Assembly (NCBI GenBank): GCA_032717465.1
Contig: CM064658.1
Span: forward strand, 493,501 to 557,500
Length of the DNA stretch: 64,000 nucleotides
Origin: Coenobita brevimanus
Lineage: Eukaryota > Arthropoda > Malacostraca > Decapoda > Coenobitidae
Direction: 5' to 3'
In this document: positions 29,973 to 43,829 of the stretch, piece by piece
How positions within the stretch are numbered: the first letter of the stretch is position 1
Layout of the letters: every line of letters begins with the position of its first letter
Position numbers and translations under genes: made by a program
The notes under the pieces: model-generated
Databases searched by the model: none
Seen by the model: only the letters and a program-made list of their open reading frames with translations
What the model was told of the DNA's origin: nothing

Positions 29973-31335
29973 TAGTTAAAGTAAACTGCAGAAAAATGCC
30001 CAACAGAAGTAAAATTTCATTGCTATGTATACATCTGATATGCAGGCTTCCTCCAGCTTATATTGCCACTTGTATGGAAATGGTTCAAATTTCTGAGAAC
30101 ACATCACGAACTTATAGCAAGGATTGTCTATGATAACTGAGTCTTTACAATTACTGGATATGTTTGTTCATACTGTATATCATGTGTTTGTTTTTCTTAT
30201 GTCTTTGATTTTATATGGGACCTATATGAAATGATACTGATTTTTGATGGTGAATCTTGTAGCAGTAGGACTGCTGTGAAATGTAGTCTTTCATGACATT
30301 CTTCCAACATCTAATATTGTGACCAGTACAAACCAGGTTGGAAGAGTTGTGGACCAAAAATCTCACTTTGACCAATTATTGATCTCTAGTTGATGTTGTT
30401 CATTAGGACTTTTATATATTTACTCTGCAACATTGATAGTGCAAAAATACAGAGAACTATAAGAAATACAGATCCTTTTTCAGTAGAGATACATAGGTAA
30501 ATATACCTTCATTTTATAAAGATGTTTGACCTGTACAAATTTTAAAAATTAATTGACCTTGGTAAGTTACAAAATTACATCAGCACATATTCACTTAGAC
30601 ATGACAAATTGACAGCTCATGTAGCAGCTAAACTCATATGATAAAATTGCATCGTATGACATTACTGTTCCATTCTAACTCTAATTTATAGCAGCTCATT
30701 TGACAGCTTTAAATTTACATGATCCCTCATAATTCCATCATGCAGCTATTATGATAGTTTACAGTACATACCTCATCAGTAAATGGACAGCTGAGAGCAA
30801 AAGTTTGCTGACACTTCTCCGATGGCTGAGGCAGTGGAAGGTGTCACATGAACTGTTGTTATGTGATGGCATAATGAAGCACACAGCAAAAGAGTATAAG
30901 AAAGAGGGATACTCTCTCTTTTCAGGGGAGGAATGATGTACATAGAAGGCAGGACACAGTGCTGCAAGAGGTTTGTCAACAAAATTTGCTCATGGATGTA
31001 CATTACTTCCTTTACTTGATACATGTTTGTTGTACTGAGTTGTGTGCTGTATTAATAGGACTTAAGAAGATGATATCCAAAGGGTTTGAGGTTTCTAGTA
31101 TTTTGGGAAATGTACATGCCTGGTGGAGTATACTGTTTTTGCCCCAATTTGGACCAGATTTGTTCTTTTTAAATCTTATGTTCCTCAGGTCAGTGGTAGA
31201 AAATGACGATGTTTCTGCTTTATGCCCTTTCCATTACTTGTCTTCATACCCTGCATCATGTTCTAGTGTTAATATGTTGTTGCAGATCAGTATTCAAGAT
31301 GGCAAGATTGCAGTTTTAGGCCAGGGTAGAAAAAA

Positions 31336-31560
31336 ATGGGTGTAGTGGTTAGAATACCCTTTTGAGTAATGCCCTTCCTTGAATTCAATCCTCAAGAAGT
31401 GACTGGGAGGTTTTTAGACAATGTAATGCCACCAAGGGAAATAGTTTGGCCATATACCCTGAAATGTACTGGGTTTTGGGAGTCTAGCCTCAGTTCCATA
31501 CACCTTGAAGGGGACAATATAGAATTGCCTGGTACCATTAAATATACGTCCATCCTTTTG
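31336..31560 (+). mobile_element. SINE-E copy with tRNA-like head
   Basis: GTGTAGTGGTTAGAATACC is an A-box-like start and GAATTCAATCCTC a degraded B box about 35 nt later, followed by the body shared with 1372-1530 (TAATGCCACCAAGGGA, CCCTGAAATG, AGCCTCAGTTCC). Confidence 0.5.
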
Positions 31561-32762
31561 ACTTACCATCTTCTGCAGGATATCCCATTATAAATTATTG
31601 TCCTGGTTTGGTGACACATTGATTATTTTGTTAAATTGAGGACTGTAATACATGTTATTTACGTATTTCTTGCTTATTATGGCAGCTTGCTAAATGAAGT
31701 TGCAGTAGTTATTTATTGGATGAGGTATTTAAAGCACTGATTTGATCATCATGTTATTCAAAAATGTATGTAATGTGGGGAGCCCCCCTCCCCCTTTTTT
31801 TTTTTTCCATAATTACCATAGTTATTAGTGCAGTATATTTTATAATTTTAATCTGTACGCCATTTGATTTCTTGATGATTATTTGACTTTTTGACATAAA
31901 CTGTTGTTCTCCCCCCAGTCCCCCATGATGCTTTCAGTGTGTTTTTGTTGCTCAGTGCTTAGCTGATTTGTAAGCAATGATTGTTTATCCAATTTACTGC
32001 TCAGTAATGTTTTTGTAGTGGATGTATTTGCCATCTTTGGTATATGATGAGTACCCTTTGTATACTATAATCATGGTATGAATATATATGAACCTATTAT
32101 TTTGACCATTTATGAAGTTGTGCTTAGGCTTTGTTACTGGGAGCCAATTTCCTGTTGACTTTATCAGTGCTACCTATTGATACTGCTATTACTTTTTTCA
32201 CATTACAGTACATATCACTTTTGTTCCATGCATAACCACATAGTCTCCCAGCATCAGCTCAGAAATGAAACTGCATTTTGTCGCATTTTGCCGTTCTTAG
32301 CGATGACTTCTTTTGGATTTTATTTTTGCCGTCTCCAGGTTGTTCTGTCGACCATATGAGAGCTATTCTTGAACTGGGGGAGTTAGATGTAGCCGTGATT
32401 AACTCTTATGTAGCCTTGGTCACCTTCTGCATTAACTGAGGGCTGTTTAAAAAATAAAATCATACAGTAGTAGCAAGAATAACTAAAAGAGAGAGAGAGG
32501 GAGAGAGAGAGAAACTGCATCACACGGAAGTGGTTAGCTGATGTATGCCTTGTATTGACAGACTGATCCTATGGTGTTCACTAGGCATATAAATTAAACC
32601 TTAATTATTTGCAGTACAGTATAGGGGCTGGATGGATTTTCAGAATAAGATGAATTTTCTGTACTACTGTCAGCTATTGTGAGGTATATTATTTATATCA
32701 ATTACAGTATTGTGCTGTTCATGGCAAGGTGCATGTAGACTCGGTACTGTATGCTTATTTCA

Positions 32763-32861
32763 TGTTTCTGCATCATCATGATCATGATCATAATCATCAT
32801 CATCATCATCATCGTTGTCATCATCATGATGATCATAATCATTATCATCATCATCATCATC
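32763..32861. repeat. (ATC/ATG)n imperfect microsatellite
   Basis: ATC/ATG triplets, many reading TGATCATGATCA, so locally self-complementary. Confidence 0.9.
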
Positions 32862-35800
32862 CTGCCTCTTTGTCCTGCGGGCAGGTGGGGTGAGGTAGGG
32901 TACAGAAAGCCAGGAAAAGGAAAGAATGTCATTTAAAAAAAAAATTCAGGTATGTTTCTGTCAGTAAAAAAAAAAAAAAAAAGTCATTATCTGATTTAAC
33001 CATATTTTATTGACTTAACATATTTTTGTGTATGGCACAGTAATAATCCCTTATGTATTATTTATGTAAATTTGCAGCATATTAAAAAGGTTGTTGTTGC
33101 TTCATCCCAGTCTGTCTGGCCAGGCAGACTCATTGACCACAGATAAGTAACTGCTTCTCTGGGGCTGTCCTACAGGTACAATACAGTACATACACTGTAC
33201 ACCATGCAGGGAACCAGTAGACCCCTATGGTAAACAGCCCCTCACCAGGGTTGGACTGGTATCCATTCCTTCAATGAGGTGCAGGAATATACAGTATCAG
33301 GAGGCTTGGGTCCTAAGTGGATGCTCCAACTGTTCCACCCAAGGTGCACAGCACCACCATATATAAGTTTTTCATTAACATCATTAAAAGGATATAAATA
33401 ACACACTTGAGGATTGGAAAATTTATTAAAGAAGGTCCAGTATAAATAACATTCATTCAAATAGTAAGGTGCTGTATGCAAAATGATTAAGGATAAGATG
33501 CTAAGAACCCTCTTAGGCTAACATGAATACCGCTCTTTGTATAGTATACCTGTGTTCTGCTGTGGCATCTTCTGTTCATTCCTTTCATGTACATTCCCAG
33601 TGCAGAGATATTTTATCAAATATCAGAGGCCTTATAAAGAGAGTGTGTATTCATATTTTGTAGCTAGATTTAGGACCAGTATCACCTGTGGTTGTATTTT
33701 ATTGCAGCGGGAGCAGTGATGTCAGCGAGATTTTCTGCACTACTCCTGAAATTAATTGTCGGCACAAAATAATGGGTCAGTTCAAGGTGTACTAGAAACA
33801 CTGTAAGATTAATATCTGCTAATATCTGATTAGCAGTATACTTTCCCTTGTGATCTATGACAAAAGAAGTACATTACTGTATGTGAGTGAGGTATTCCTA
33901 CATACTGAAGTTGTATTTTAGGATGCAATAGTTTCAGTTAAACTTGACCAACAAGAAGCACAGTTTCAGTATATGGGTATGAATCTCCTCTTTGAAAACT
34001 CATAACCTTGTGAAACAAGAAATAGTGATTGCATAAGTTGGAGAATAGTTTATCGATTCTAATGTACCATGTACATTTATTGCTACATAAACCAAGTGCC
34101 TTCAGTGCTGAAACAAACTCAAAAGTACAAAAATGGGCACAGTTTCTTTATTAATATACTGTACCAAAAAACTCAAAATTTGTGTGCTTCATGGTGCATA
34201 CATATGTTAGTTTATGGTTTTGGTTGACTTACTTATTTATAATTTCTGTTGTACATCATGAATAAATGTAATGTTATGCAAGTTGAGAAGTAATTATGGT
34301 TTATGATTTTCATGTGAGGAATTCCTTCCCAGAACTATACAGATCAAAATTAATTGATAGGTCATTATTTTTATTTCACAGTTTTTGTACAAAGAATTAT
34401 ATGGAAAGTACAGTAAAAGTCCTTTAATCTGACCACCAGTAATCCGAATGTCCCAATACTGTACTCGGGATGTTTTGAGGCAGCAGATTTTTAAGTGCAA
34501 TAATAAATTTAAGTGTATCAAGTGAAAATTAAGTGAATTACAGTAAGTTGCTATTCAGTGAAAACTAAGTGAATCTAGTGGATTTTTTTTGTGGGCTTTA
34601 TCTGGGATTTATCTATGGATTTATCTAGCTTGGACTTGCTCTTGGACTCGGATGTACATGCTTGCAACTATTCAGCTACACTTCTATGCGTTTTTGGCGA
34701 GTAAAACAATAACTCATCATTTTAATTGTTTATTTAATGATCAGGGGCTTGAATGATGAGTGAATGGAAGTGTGGCCTATTTGATTTGGGCAAGTTTGTG
34801 CTGTCTGGACATTGCTACTCCTCACCCTGCCCTTGGGTGGGAAAGGAGGTCCGAATGATGATGATGATGATGAATGATGATGATTTCATGATCATGTACA
34901 TATTTCTAATATTTTCAGATGCTCCTCCCAATAGTCTGAAAAAAACAATAGTTTGAAAGACCCATGGTCCCCGCCATTCGGATTACAGGACTTTTACTGT
35001 ACTGCAGATATGTGAGGTCATCTCTGTCAAAGTCCTTTAGTACCAGAAATTAATGTCAGAAAATTGTTAAATTTGTCATGGTGGATGCACATTGTTTTGG
35101 ACAACTGTTGACTTTATTTTTCTGTATTTTCATTTTATTATCTCTATTCCCAGCCATAAAGGAGAAAATATAAGGATTACAGAGATTATATTACATTCTT
35201 TCAAATTGCATCAGTGCTTATGGACTTGCAACAGGAATAACCTCATGTATATATACAGTACATTCATTTATGATTATACAATATGTGTCCTGTAATGTTC
35301 CATATTGGTGATGTCGACAAAATAGTTACAGTAGTTTGTACAACCCCTGTGTGAATAGATAGCCTGTGATGTGTGTGAAATAATATCCATTTGTGATAGA
35401 AAATTTATCCTACAGTACTTAGTATTTGTGCTGCGATTGATACATTTGACTTGTGTACCTAATCGTGATACTGGTATGCAATAGTTTGCAGTATTGAATG
35501 TGGTACTTGTTCTGATTGACATGATTGATTTTCCAAAAAGTGTTGTTAATACTGTATCAAATAATTGTAATAATATGTTTCTCTTATAAAATCATGGAGT
35601 GCTGAAAACCTTGAGCCATGGATGATTGCCTGTGTCTCAGGACTGTGGCAGTGTCTAATTTCAGTTATTTGATAATAAATATCAAAGTTCTGCAACCCCT
35701 TCCATGTATTTTGCTTCCAGTTTGGCCTTTGATGCCACTCAGCAATATCCTCAGGCTTAATTTATGGATAAAGGCATCAGTAAAACATGAAGTAAGTACA

Positions 35801-38569
35801 AGTTGGTAGGATGTGGGTTGCACTTTTGTTGAACAAAATTGTGGCAAAGTATGAAATATAATTGATACCCACCTTCCTCCCTATCTTGATAATTATCATC
35901 GTCCTAACATTTTGTCATGTACGATAGAGAGATCTAGAACAAAGCTTCTTGATCTTTTGAGAGACATAAATTGGAATTATACACAAGTGATTCCTCCTTC
36001 CCCCCCCTTTTTTTTTTCCTCTGTTACAGGAGCCATGAGGCTACCTGCACCCAAAGTGGTTGGCAGTGGACTGACCATATATTCATCAGTTATCACATTC
36101 TGCATTTTTTTAAAGTCCCTCATTATCCAGGCACAATTTCCTATGCTAATATTTTGGTAATGAAATGTAGTACCAGGCTCTCATACTGTATTTTGGTGAA
36201 TGTAACTCAGGTCAGTAGGTTTTGTTAAGAGAAATATCTTTGATATCATTGATTATGGCTCACAAGGTGATGCAGCCATCACCCTCGTCCATTTTGACCT
36301 TGTCCAAAATTATTTCCTATTGTTCAGTGGTCAGTGGCAATCCATGAGTGCTAAGTGGAGGATGAATAATGTAGAACATGTTATATTACAAAATAAATCA
36401 TAACATAACTATCCAATAATTCTGCCAAAATTGCCAAAGTGATGTTCAGTGCAGCAGGCACAACAAGGACACAAGAGAATGATTCTCTTCTTGTACTTAC
36501 TCTGGAAATCAATATATTGTATTGATATATAAGTTACAGGTTGTACTGTGTCTGTACTTATTGGAGAGACAAGTATATAGCATGAACAGTGGTGAAAATT
36601 TTAAATTAATGTGTTTTATAATGATAGTATGTTGTTGAAAGTTGGCATTGTTAGGATGGCCTGTCAGTGTTACATGTCACTGTTACTGTTCAGAGCAAAG
36701 TGAAAAAATTAATTATTCTTTTATGGAAATGTGGGTTTTGTATTCAGTAATTTTTAAAAGATTTCCCTTGATTTCCTCATTCAGTTTCATTTGAGTACTC
36801 AGTCTCACTCTAAAATGGCAAAAGTACTCAAGGGTTAAAATGTTGGTCTTAGCTCTTTTGTACCAGAGATATCCCTCAACTGAATTAAATATCTTGGCAT
36901 CAGCCAGAATAGAATTCATACATATCATCTGCATATTCGTAGGATTAAGAATAAAATGCTTGTACATAGTTTGTTAGTCAGTGTTTAGTACAGTACTAGG
37001 TTAGAAAAAGAACAAACTATGTACTGTGCTCTGTATTGTAGTGAATGCATCCTTGATAAAGGCTCATATATATGTTGGGTTAGGAGACTTTCTGGCCTGT
37101 CTTCCATACTGACTTATTTTGCATATTACTGCTGATCCTCGTGTGTATTATCTGTGCCTTTTTCATGGTGACATCAGTTGCAGAAATACCATGCAAGGCT
37201 AGAAACATACTAGAAGCAGAAGTAAACAGTAAGGAAGAGGTGTTTGGGAGCTTCCTTAACCTCCGAGAATATGAGCCAAAAATTGCTTAGATCTGATCAG
37301 CACAGTCATCATTCTGTTCTCTACATAACTGTAATCCATGTAACTTTTTGTATTTATGAGCAGAACTCATGATGTTATCTCATTATCTTTTTATATAGCA
37401 GAGTTATTTTTTCCTTGTTGCTTTTTCTTCCATCTTCCTGCTCCCCCCCCCTTTTTTTTCATATTATTTGTAATAAGTCCTACACTATAATGCAGTTCCG
37501 AGTATAATAATTGACTACTGTTCTGTATATAACCTTTTCTTTCTGTCATGTACCATTCCGTTCTAGGATTGACATGGGGTTGTCTGCATGGCTTCAGTAA
37601 CTTCTGTGTGTTTGTTTAAAAGTTTTGCTACTAAATGCCTGGTGGATAAATTTATTGTGTGTTTCCAATCCTGCTGCATAGATGGCACCTGTGGTTTGTT
37701 TCATTCAGCACTGCTTGGGTATTTTCCTGTTTAAGCATAATGTTTCAGATTTGTTCTTTGTACTTTATGCTATATGTTACAAGGCTGTGAATCATCTGCA
37801 TAACACTCACAACAACATTTTGCAGTTATTCATGCTCTTTGGAAACTAGAGCAGTCTTTCTTGTTTCATTTACTGTAGAAAATTACTTAATGCTGCATTT
37901 AAGTATAGTAATTTGGAAATAATGCACCTTAGTCTCTTGGTTAAGAGGTTACTCCAGTGTAATATAGTGCAGCTTCGTGTTTATCATGGCCTGTTCATAT
38001 GCAGAGCAATTTGTGTAGCACATGTGATGTCAGGGAAGTAAGTGTGCTATATTCTGATTTATTATGAACACAGCGTATACAGTATGTTCAACTGTGCATG
38101 ATGTTCCTGTGCTTTGTATATGTGCATAATAATCTCGTTTTAGTATGCTACACATTTTATGCTTGTGCTGTTTTTGATAATTTTACTCAGTTGTTCACAT
38201 TTGATAGATACTAAAGATTATATACAGTACATATTTTTTTTCCTGTAAGTGCATAGAGTTATAAAGTAAGGTGCATTGTATTGAGTATATTCTAGATTAT
38301 GTTTCCAGTAGAATGCTATCGAGTGTTCTTGTAGATGTTATTTTTGCTGCATGATTATAAATGCATCTGTGTTCAGAATATTAGAACAGCTTACCTCTCA
38401 TAGATGCCATAACACGAGTCTTTCTACACAGCCCTATATTTTGTTTACCGTTTATTGAATATTTGTGGTTTTCCTTTATCGGTATATCTGGAGCAGCAAG
38501 GCATGAAGGAATGGACTTTGTTTTAGAAGATAATTTAAAAAGCCGTCTTGGAGTTTTAAGTCATGTTAC

Positions 38570-38855
38570 CATATATATGACAGAAAATAAATTATTAAGA
38601 ATTTTATGTTAAACAGAAAAGCAGTATGACTAGACCTATTGTGTGAAGCAGAAAGGAATCATGACAAGAAATATATTAATGTGAAACAGAAGAGAACTGT
38701 AACTGGAAATTTATGAAGAAGAGAAGAATTATCTACTGAAAATTTTGTGAAACAAGAAAAAAATATAGTTAGAGATTTTATATGGAACAAAAAAGAATTA
38801 TGGTTTGAAATTTTGTGTGAAGAAAAATAATATATATGTAAGAGAATTGTGATTT
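38570..38855 (+). repeat. Degenerate ~35-bp minisatellite, about 8 units
   Basis: Units follow TTTGTGTGAAACAGAAAAGA then ATTATGACTAGAAAT with many substitutions and small gaps. Every unit keeps an AACAGAA/AGCAGAA-like core and a GAAAT-like end. Intergenic. Confidence 0.7.
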
Positions 38856-39251
38856 TTTCTAGATTGTTTATATATAACTACATTTGTATTAAGTTTTGTT
38901 TAGCAAGCTTATGAACAAAGTAGATTTTGATGTGTAGTATATTATTAGCTAGGTGTCTGGTAGAGTTTTTTTTTTTTTTTTCTTTGTACAGCACTGTAAT
39001 ATGTAAGAATTGATCCTCATACCTTGTAGAACTCAGAATTGTTAGCATTATTTAATATTTGTGTAATTCTCTGTGTTTGAAAGTGCCTCATTGAGAAAAA
39101 TGCATGTGTAATTGTAAGTGCTGTATTCTAAGTGGCTGTGGAGGTTTTGTAACACTTCTTCATTAGTGATTCATTCTGAAAATTACATCTTAGTTTCCTG
39201 TTGCATATTAATAATATTAGCCTATGGCACTGATGCAGACTATATCAGTGT

Positions 39252-39500
39252 TAAATCATCATCCAATCCCATTTTGCCCCATATAAGCAGGACTCAGGGA
39301 CTTGAGGTGACGCTAGTCAGTCCAGACATTTAAAAGGCAATGATGACAAGTCTCACTCATCCCTGAGTGTCATTACACGAATGATAAACCCCAACCATCC
39401 CATGGATGGAACCCATGCAGGCTTCACCCAGTTGGACCATTTTAACTCACTTAACCACCAGGCATTATTTGGTTGTATGGGCAATATTACAACAGTATAG
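39252..39500 (-). mobile_element. SINE-A 3' module
   Basis: Antisense ATCATCCAATCCCATTTTGC, CACTCATCCCTGAGTG, AACCCCAACCATCCC and AACCACCAGGCA; stops soon after the A-box side. Confidence 0.7.
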
Positions 39501-42477
39501 GTAACAAAATAAGATGTTTATTAGTCATTTATTCAGCAAATTATGTTAATGATAATCCTTTCAAGCACTAATACAGACTATGTCATTGTTAAAACAATAT
39601 AAATAACATACAAAAAGATGTTGATGTATAAAATGCAAAATAAAGTTTGGAATAGTTGTTTCAAAGCCTCCTATACCACCTAGAATTTGGCCCTAAAATT
39701 TTAACATTGTGACAAATTCCACATGAAAGCTTTATAGTCATTAGGATTAAGGATCAGAATTTATTTATGCAGCATTGTGACTAATATGCCTGCCAATTCT
39801 TGCAACGGTTTTCAAGCTTATTACATTCCAGTATATTCTGTCCACTCATTCTTCAGTTTACGCTTGACAAGTAACTTTTGATGTGTACTATTTGCATGTT
39901 TCTGAGTTATTTTAATGATTGAATGCTTTCAGATACTCTCCATAGTAATTACATATTTTTGCAAAGTTTTATATTTTCTCCCACGTGTTTCTAACTTGAG
40001 GCATTCCATGTCAGTGAGGAGCTCACCCTGATTAGAGTTTTTTTTTTTTTTTTTTCCCCCCCCCCCCACAAAATGTGGTACCATGAATTAGTATAATAAG
40101 TCCTTAGTATGGTTGCTATTTTATATATAATATATATACTGTATATTTATATATACAGTATATATATATTTATATGTACAGTATATATAAAGTCCTTAGT
40201 AAGAGTGTTCGTTTTTGCCTCAGAACAGATTACTTGGTAAAATTCAATAGCTACCCGAACAAATTACCTGGTAAAATTCCATAGCTGCCAATTTAGCCCA
40301 CTGGTCAATTTTTCCGTAGTTACAGTGTCAGTTGTATGGAATAATAATTGTACAGGTATTGTACTGTACCTAATATTGTGCCCATTACATTTTTTTATGT
40401 ACTGTTTTGGGTGCTTGATCCTTGTTTCATGCCTATATTGTGTGGTGGAACAAGTTTGTCATTATCATTGATTATTTTTGGATTTTACAGATGTTTATAT
40501 ATTTATGTTGAGTGGGCTTGTCATTGCCGCACACAATGCTTCATAATGTGATTACTCTTTTACAAGGGCTTAGGTTGTCTGCCAGTTCCTTTGAACATTT
40601 TTCTCATTGCTGTTAAGATTTAAGCACCATGTTTGCCAAATCTTAAGTTAATGTTGGTGGTTATATATCAGAACTTTGCTTACATGGCAGAAGTGGAGAC
40701 ATCTGTTAAAGCTGCACATTTGGCAGTGTTCCTCCACAAGTAAATAATTTATGAGTCAGTCATCAAACAACACAGCGTAATCTCCAAAATATATAGTGAA
40801 ATACCTTTATCTACCTGTATATCCTTTTTTATCTACAGGGTAGTTTGTTAACTTTATAAATTACAGGCTGCAATACTGTACATAAAAATTCAGTTGCCTT
40901 TTGTTATGTAAGCAGTACAGATAGAGTAGATATATTAAAGGATGAAACAGATCATAATCCATAAATACTGTACAGTATATGGTTTGAGTATTTTTAAAAT
41001 TGTGCAGTATTAATACTGGATAATACATACTGTATAACTGTACCAAAATATCCCCATTTCACACTGAAAATATTATTGTCATTGTAATACAACAGAATAT
41101 TGTATAATATGTTGGAAATGACATGATTCTCTGCAGTACATAGTTTCACTGAAATGTGTAATCCTTAGATTCTGAATACTGAACTCATCTAAAATTGGCA
41201 TACAGGTATTTTATTTTCTTGGTAGCTTTCAGTACAATATATGAAACAGTTTATCCACACAAATAACCCAGAATCCAATCGGATACCAGGTAGAATAAAC
41301 CAAGGATCAAAAATTTGAATGGGACAAAACTCATTATGGGATGCAGATAGTGACTGATCCATAGTAAGAGGTGAATAATATGGTGGAAAAGAACACACAG
41401 AAAAGAGGTTGATATTTTTATTTCTCCAAATCTTGTAAATGGGATGTGTGTAGTCCAAAGTATGAGAGATATAAAAGAATCTACCTGTAGGCCTCCTGTG
41501 TTTCCCCTCCCACCCACTTTGTTCAGATGCAGGAAAGGTGGATCGGCAAGACCTCAGTTGGTGCTGCCATGGTTATTCTAAAAAACACAGTTTCCAGTAT
41601 CAATAATGCCACCCAAACTAATTCTACTGTGCATCTCCTTTGCAGGATAAATAGGACATAGCTATACAATGATGTAAATACTAGAGTTGTATCCAGTCCA
41701 GTATATCAATATTAAATCAAGATTTTATTATTTGTTAATGTATTCTCCATGCATGATTTGTAATAAATACAAATAGAATGACAGTGTGTTTCCTCTGTCA
41801 AACTGTTAAACCACAAATAATGAACATTTATCTCAGGTAAATAAGCACTGTACATTTTATAGCTATTAAATTTATTTATTACCAGTAATATTCCTTCAAC
41901 AGAGTATTGCATTTTTTAAGGTACAGAACAACTCCTTAAATTGTCAGTTATAGTATTGTTTGAAGACTTCCAGTGTAATATCATTCTTTGGCAGAAATGA
42001 GCTATGTTATACTTCTGCACTGTGAAACATTATCCAAGTACTGTAATACTGTACTATGTATACTGTCACTGCATCCTGGCGAACCACAGATGGTCAACAA
42101 ATACTGTACACTTAAAAGATACGGTCAGTATTGTTTAGTTGCCAGACGTTAAGTGTTTGTTTAACTTAGAGGCAGAATGGGCGGTGATATTCCTGAGGAT
42201 GATTTAGAAAAGTAACAATGATGTGTATTTTATTGAAGATGGTATGAATTAACAATACATTTGGCTGTAACTGCAGAATAAGAGGAAGGTTGAAAGCTGG
42301 AGTCAAAGAGAGGAAAGATGAAAGGGAGTAAGTAGAAGGCCAGAAAATGAGCGATGTGGAAAGAGTAGGATGACTGGAGGTGGGGAGGTGGGAGATAATT
42401 GCTGGACTAGAGCACAGTAGTTGGTTTGTTCATCATATTTGGGAAGTATTATGGTAGAGATGCATGATTGATCTTGC

Positions 42478-42730
42478 TACATATCATCCCATCCTTTATT
42501 GTGCCATGAGGAGCATGAAAACCTGTGGTAAGGCTACATAGTCCCAGCATTTAAGGCAGGTCCCTGAGTGGTAGTATGTGAGCAATAAACCCCAGCCACT
42601 AATCAGATGTAAACCCTAATGAGCCACAACTGGATGGGGTATCTTAACCTACTAGACCAGTGGGAGTCCAGTTGGTTACGTAATTACCACCAAACGTAAT
42701 GTATTGTAAATGGTTTTCTGGAGTCACCTG
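42478..42730 (-). mobile_element. SINE-A 3' module, diverged
   Basis: Antisense CATCCCATCCTTTATTGTGCC, CCTGAGTGGTAGTATGTG and AATAAACCCCAGCC, then an incomplete hairpin near 42707. Confidence 0.6.
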
Positions 42731-43084
42731 AAGGTGGTACTTCAACTTGTAAGTGGATGGGGAGTTCCCCAATCAACCACCTACCACTTAACTGGTATTG
42801 TAAATGTGTAGAAAACAGTGGGTTCTGGATAATGAAAAAACAAAAAGTTGGTGAGAATACATTTGGTGATGCACATAACAAAGGGTACTCCCCTTTTAAC
42901 ACAGAAACCAAGGAAATGGTTAAATCTGTCCACAGGTTTTAAGAGTGGTCAGTCAAGAATTTACTCCCTGAGGAGTGAGAGATTGGATGTGATCCATTTT
43001 ATTAGGCAGTGGAGATTACAATGTCCTTGGTCATCACTTGTTGGTCACTCCTAATATGAGGCTTCTTGTTTATATTTTTAGTTA

Positions 43085-43245
43085 GTTGTTTTCCAGGGAG
43101 GGGCACTAGTCCTCTGCCAACCCACATGTTGACACGTAGGGAATGTGTTGGTTGGTTATAAGAGTACCACCCAACTTGTTAAATGATTTCCTGGTTTACA
43201 GGAAATCATTTGGCATGTCACTCAGTGTAGAGTTACCCAAATCAG
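43085..43245 (-). mobile_element. SINE-A' fragment with compensated hairpin
   Basis: Antisense GGAGGGGCACTAGTCC, TTGACACGTAGGGAA, and the hairpin 43181-43211 whose two arms both carry the complementary change. Confidence 0.65.
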
Positions 43246-43316
43246 AGTACCACTACACTGAGTGTGTGGATAATGGGCATCCCACCAACCACATGAAGTG
43301 CTTGAAAGGGTACTAC

Positions 43317-43810
43317 AAGGAAGAAAGGTTGCCTTTTCTTTGAAAGCAGTGTTAAGAAATAGAGAAATGGGCATGGAAGCGAAAAGTTGCTGGATGATAG
43401 TATTGTGATACCATCTTTAACATATGGAAGTGAAGCTTGGGCCTTGTTGGAAGGACACACAAGTCAAGAGTGAGAGCAGTGGAAATGAGTTATGGAGTTA
43501 CATGGAGTGACAGACTGATAAATGAGGAAGTGAAGGAGTGTTGTGGTGTGGATTTGATAGGCAGCTTTAGCAGAAATAAACTGAGGTGGTTTAGTTGTGT
43601 GGAGAGGATGGAGAGCGAGAGACTAATGAGGAGTGTATGTAAGTGGGGAGGCCGAGAATGAAATGGAGGGATGGAGTGGATAGGTATAAGAGAGAGGGGT
43701 GTGAGCTGGGGAGAGGACAGTGAAATGGTGAGGGACAGGGCGACATGGAGGGAATTTATTTGTGGGCACCCCTTGCAGTGTTGAGGCGTCTGGCAATAGA
43801 TAGCTAGCTA
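43317..43810 (+). mobile_element. LINE-X 3' fragment (RT C-terminus)
   Basis: Reads IVIPSLTYGSEAW, RVRAVEMSYG, NKLRWFSCVERMESERLM, then in another frame RERGVSWGED and TWREFICGHPLQC, ending GGCGTCTGGCAATAGATAG. Lies just left of the candidate DIPK2 promoter. Confidence 0.7.
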
Positions 43811-43829
43811 GACAGGAATTATGATGATC

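Larger units (their letters stand above)
25472..43829. other. Intergenic span between LAP and DIPK2
   Basis: It contains the unmapped LAP 3'UTR, then family C copies (26.2, 28.5-28.9, 32.3 kb), a SINE-A' piece, LINE-Y, the mariner, a SINE-E, the 38.6-kb minisatellite, SINE-A pieces and a LINE-X end. From about 32.9 to 38.5 kb and 39.5 to 42.4 kb I recognise nothing beyond AT-rich sequence with frequent TACTGTA/TACAGTA strings. AATAAA candidates at 26270 and 26800 cannot be called as the real poly(A) site. Confidence 0.5.
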
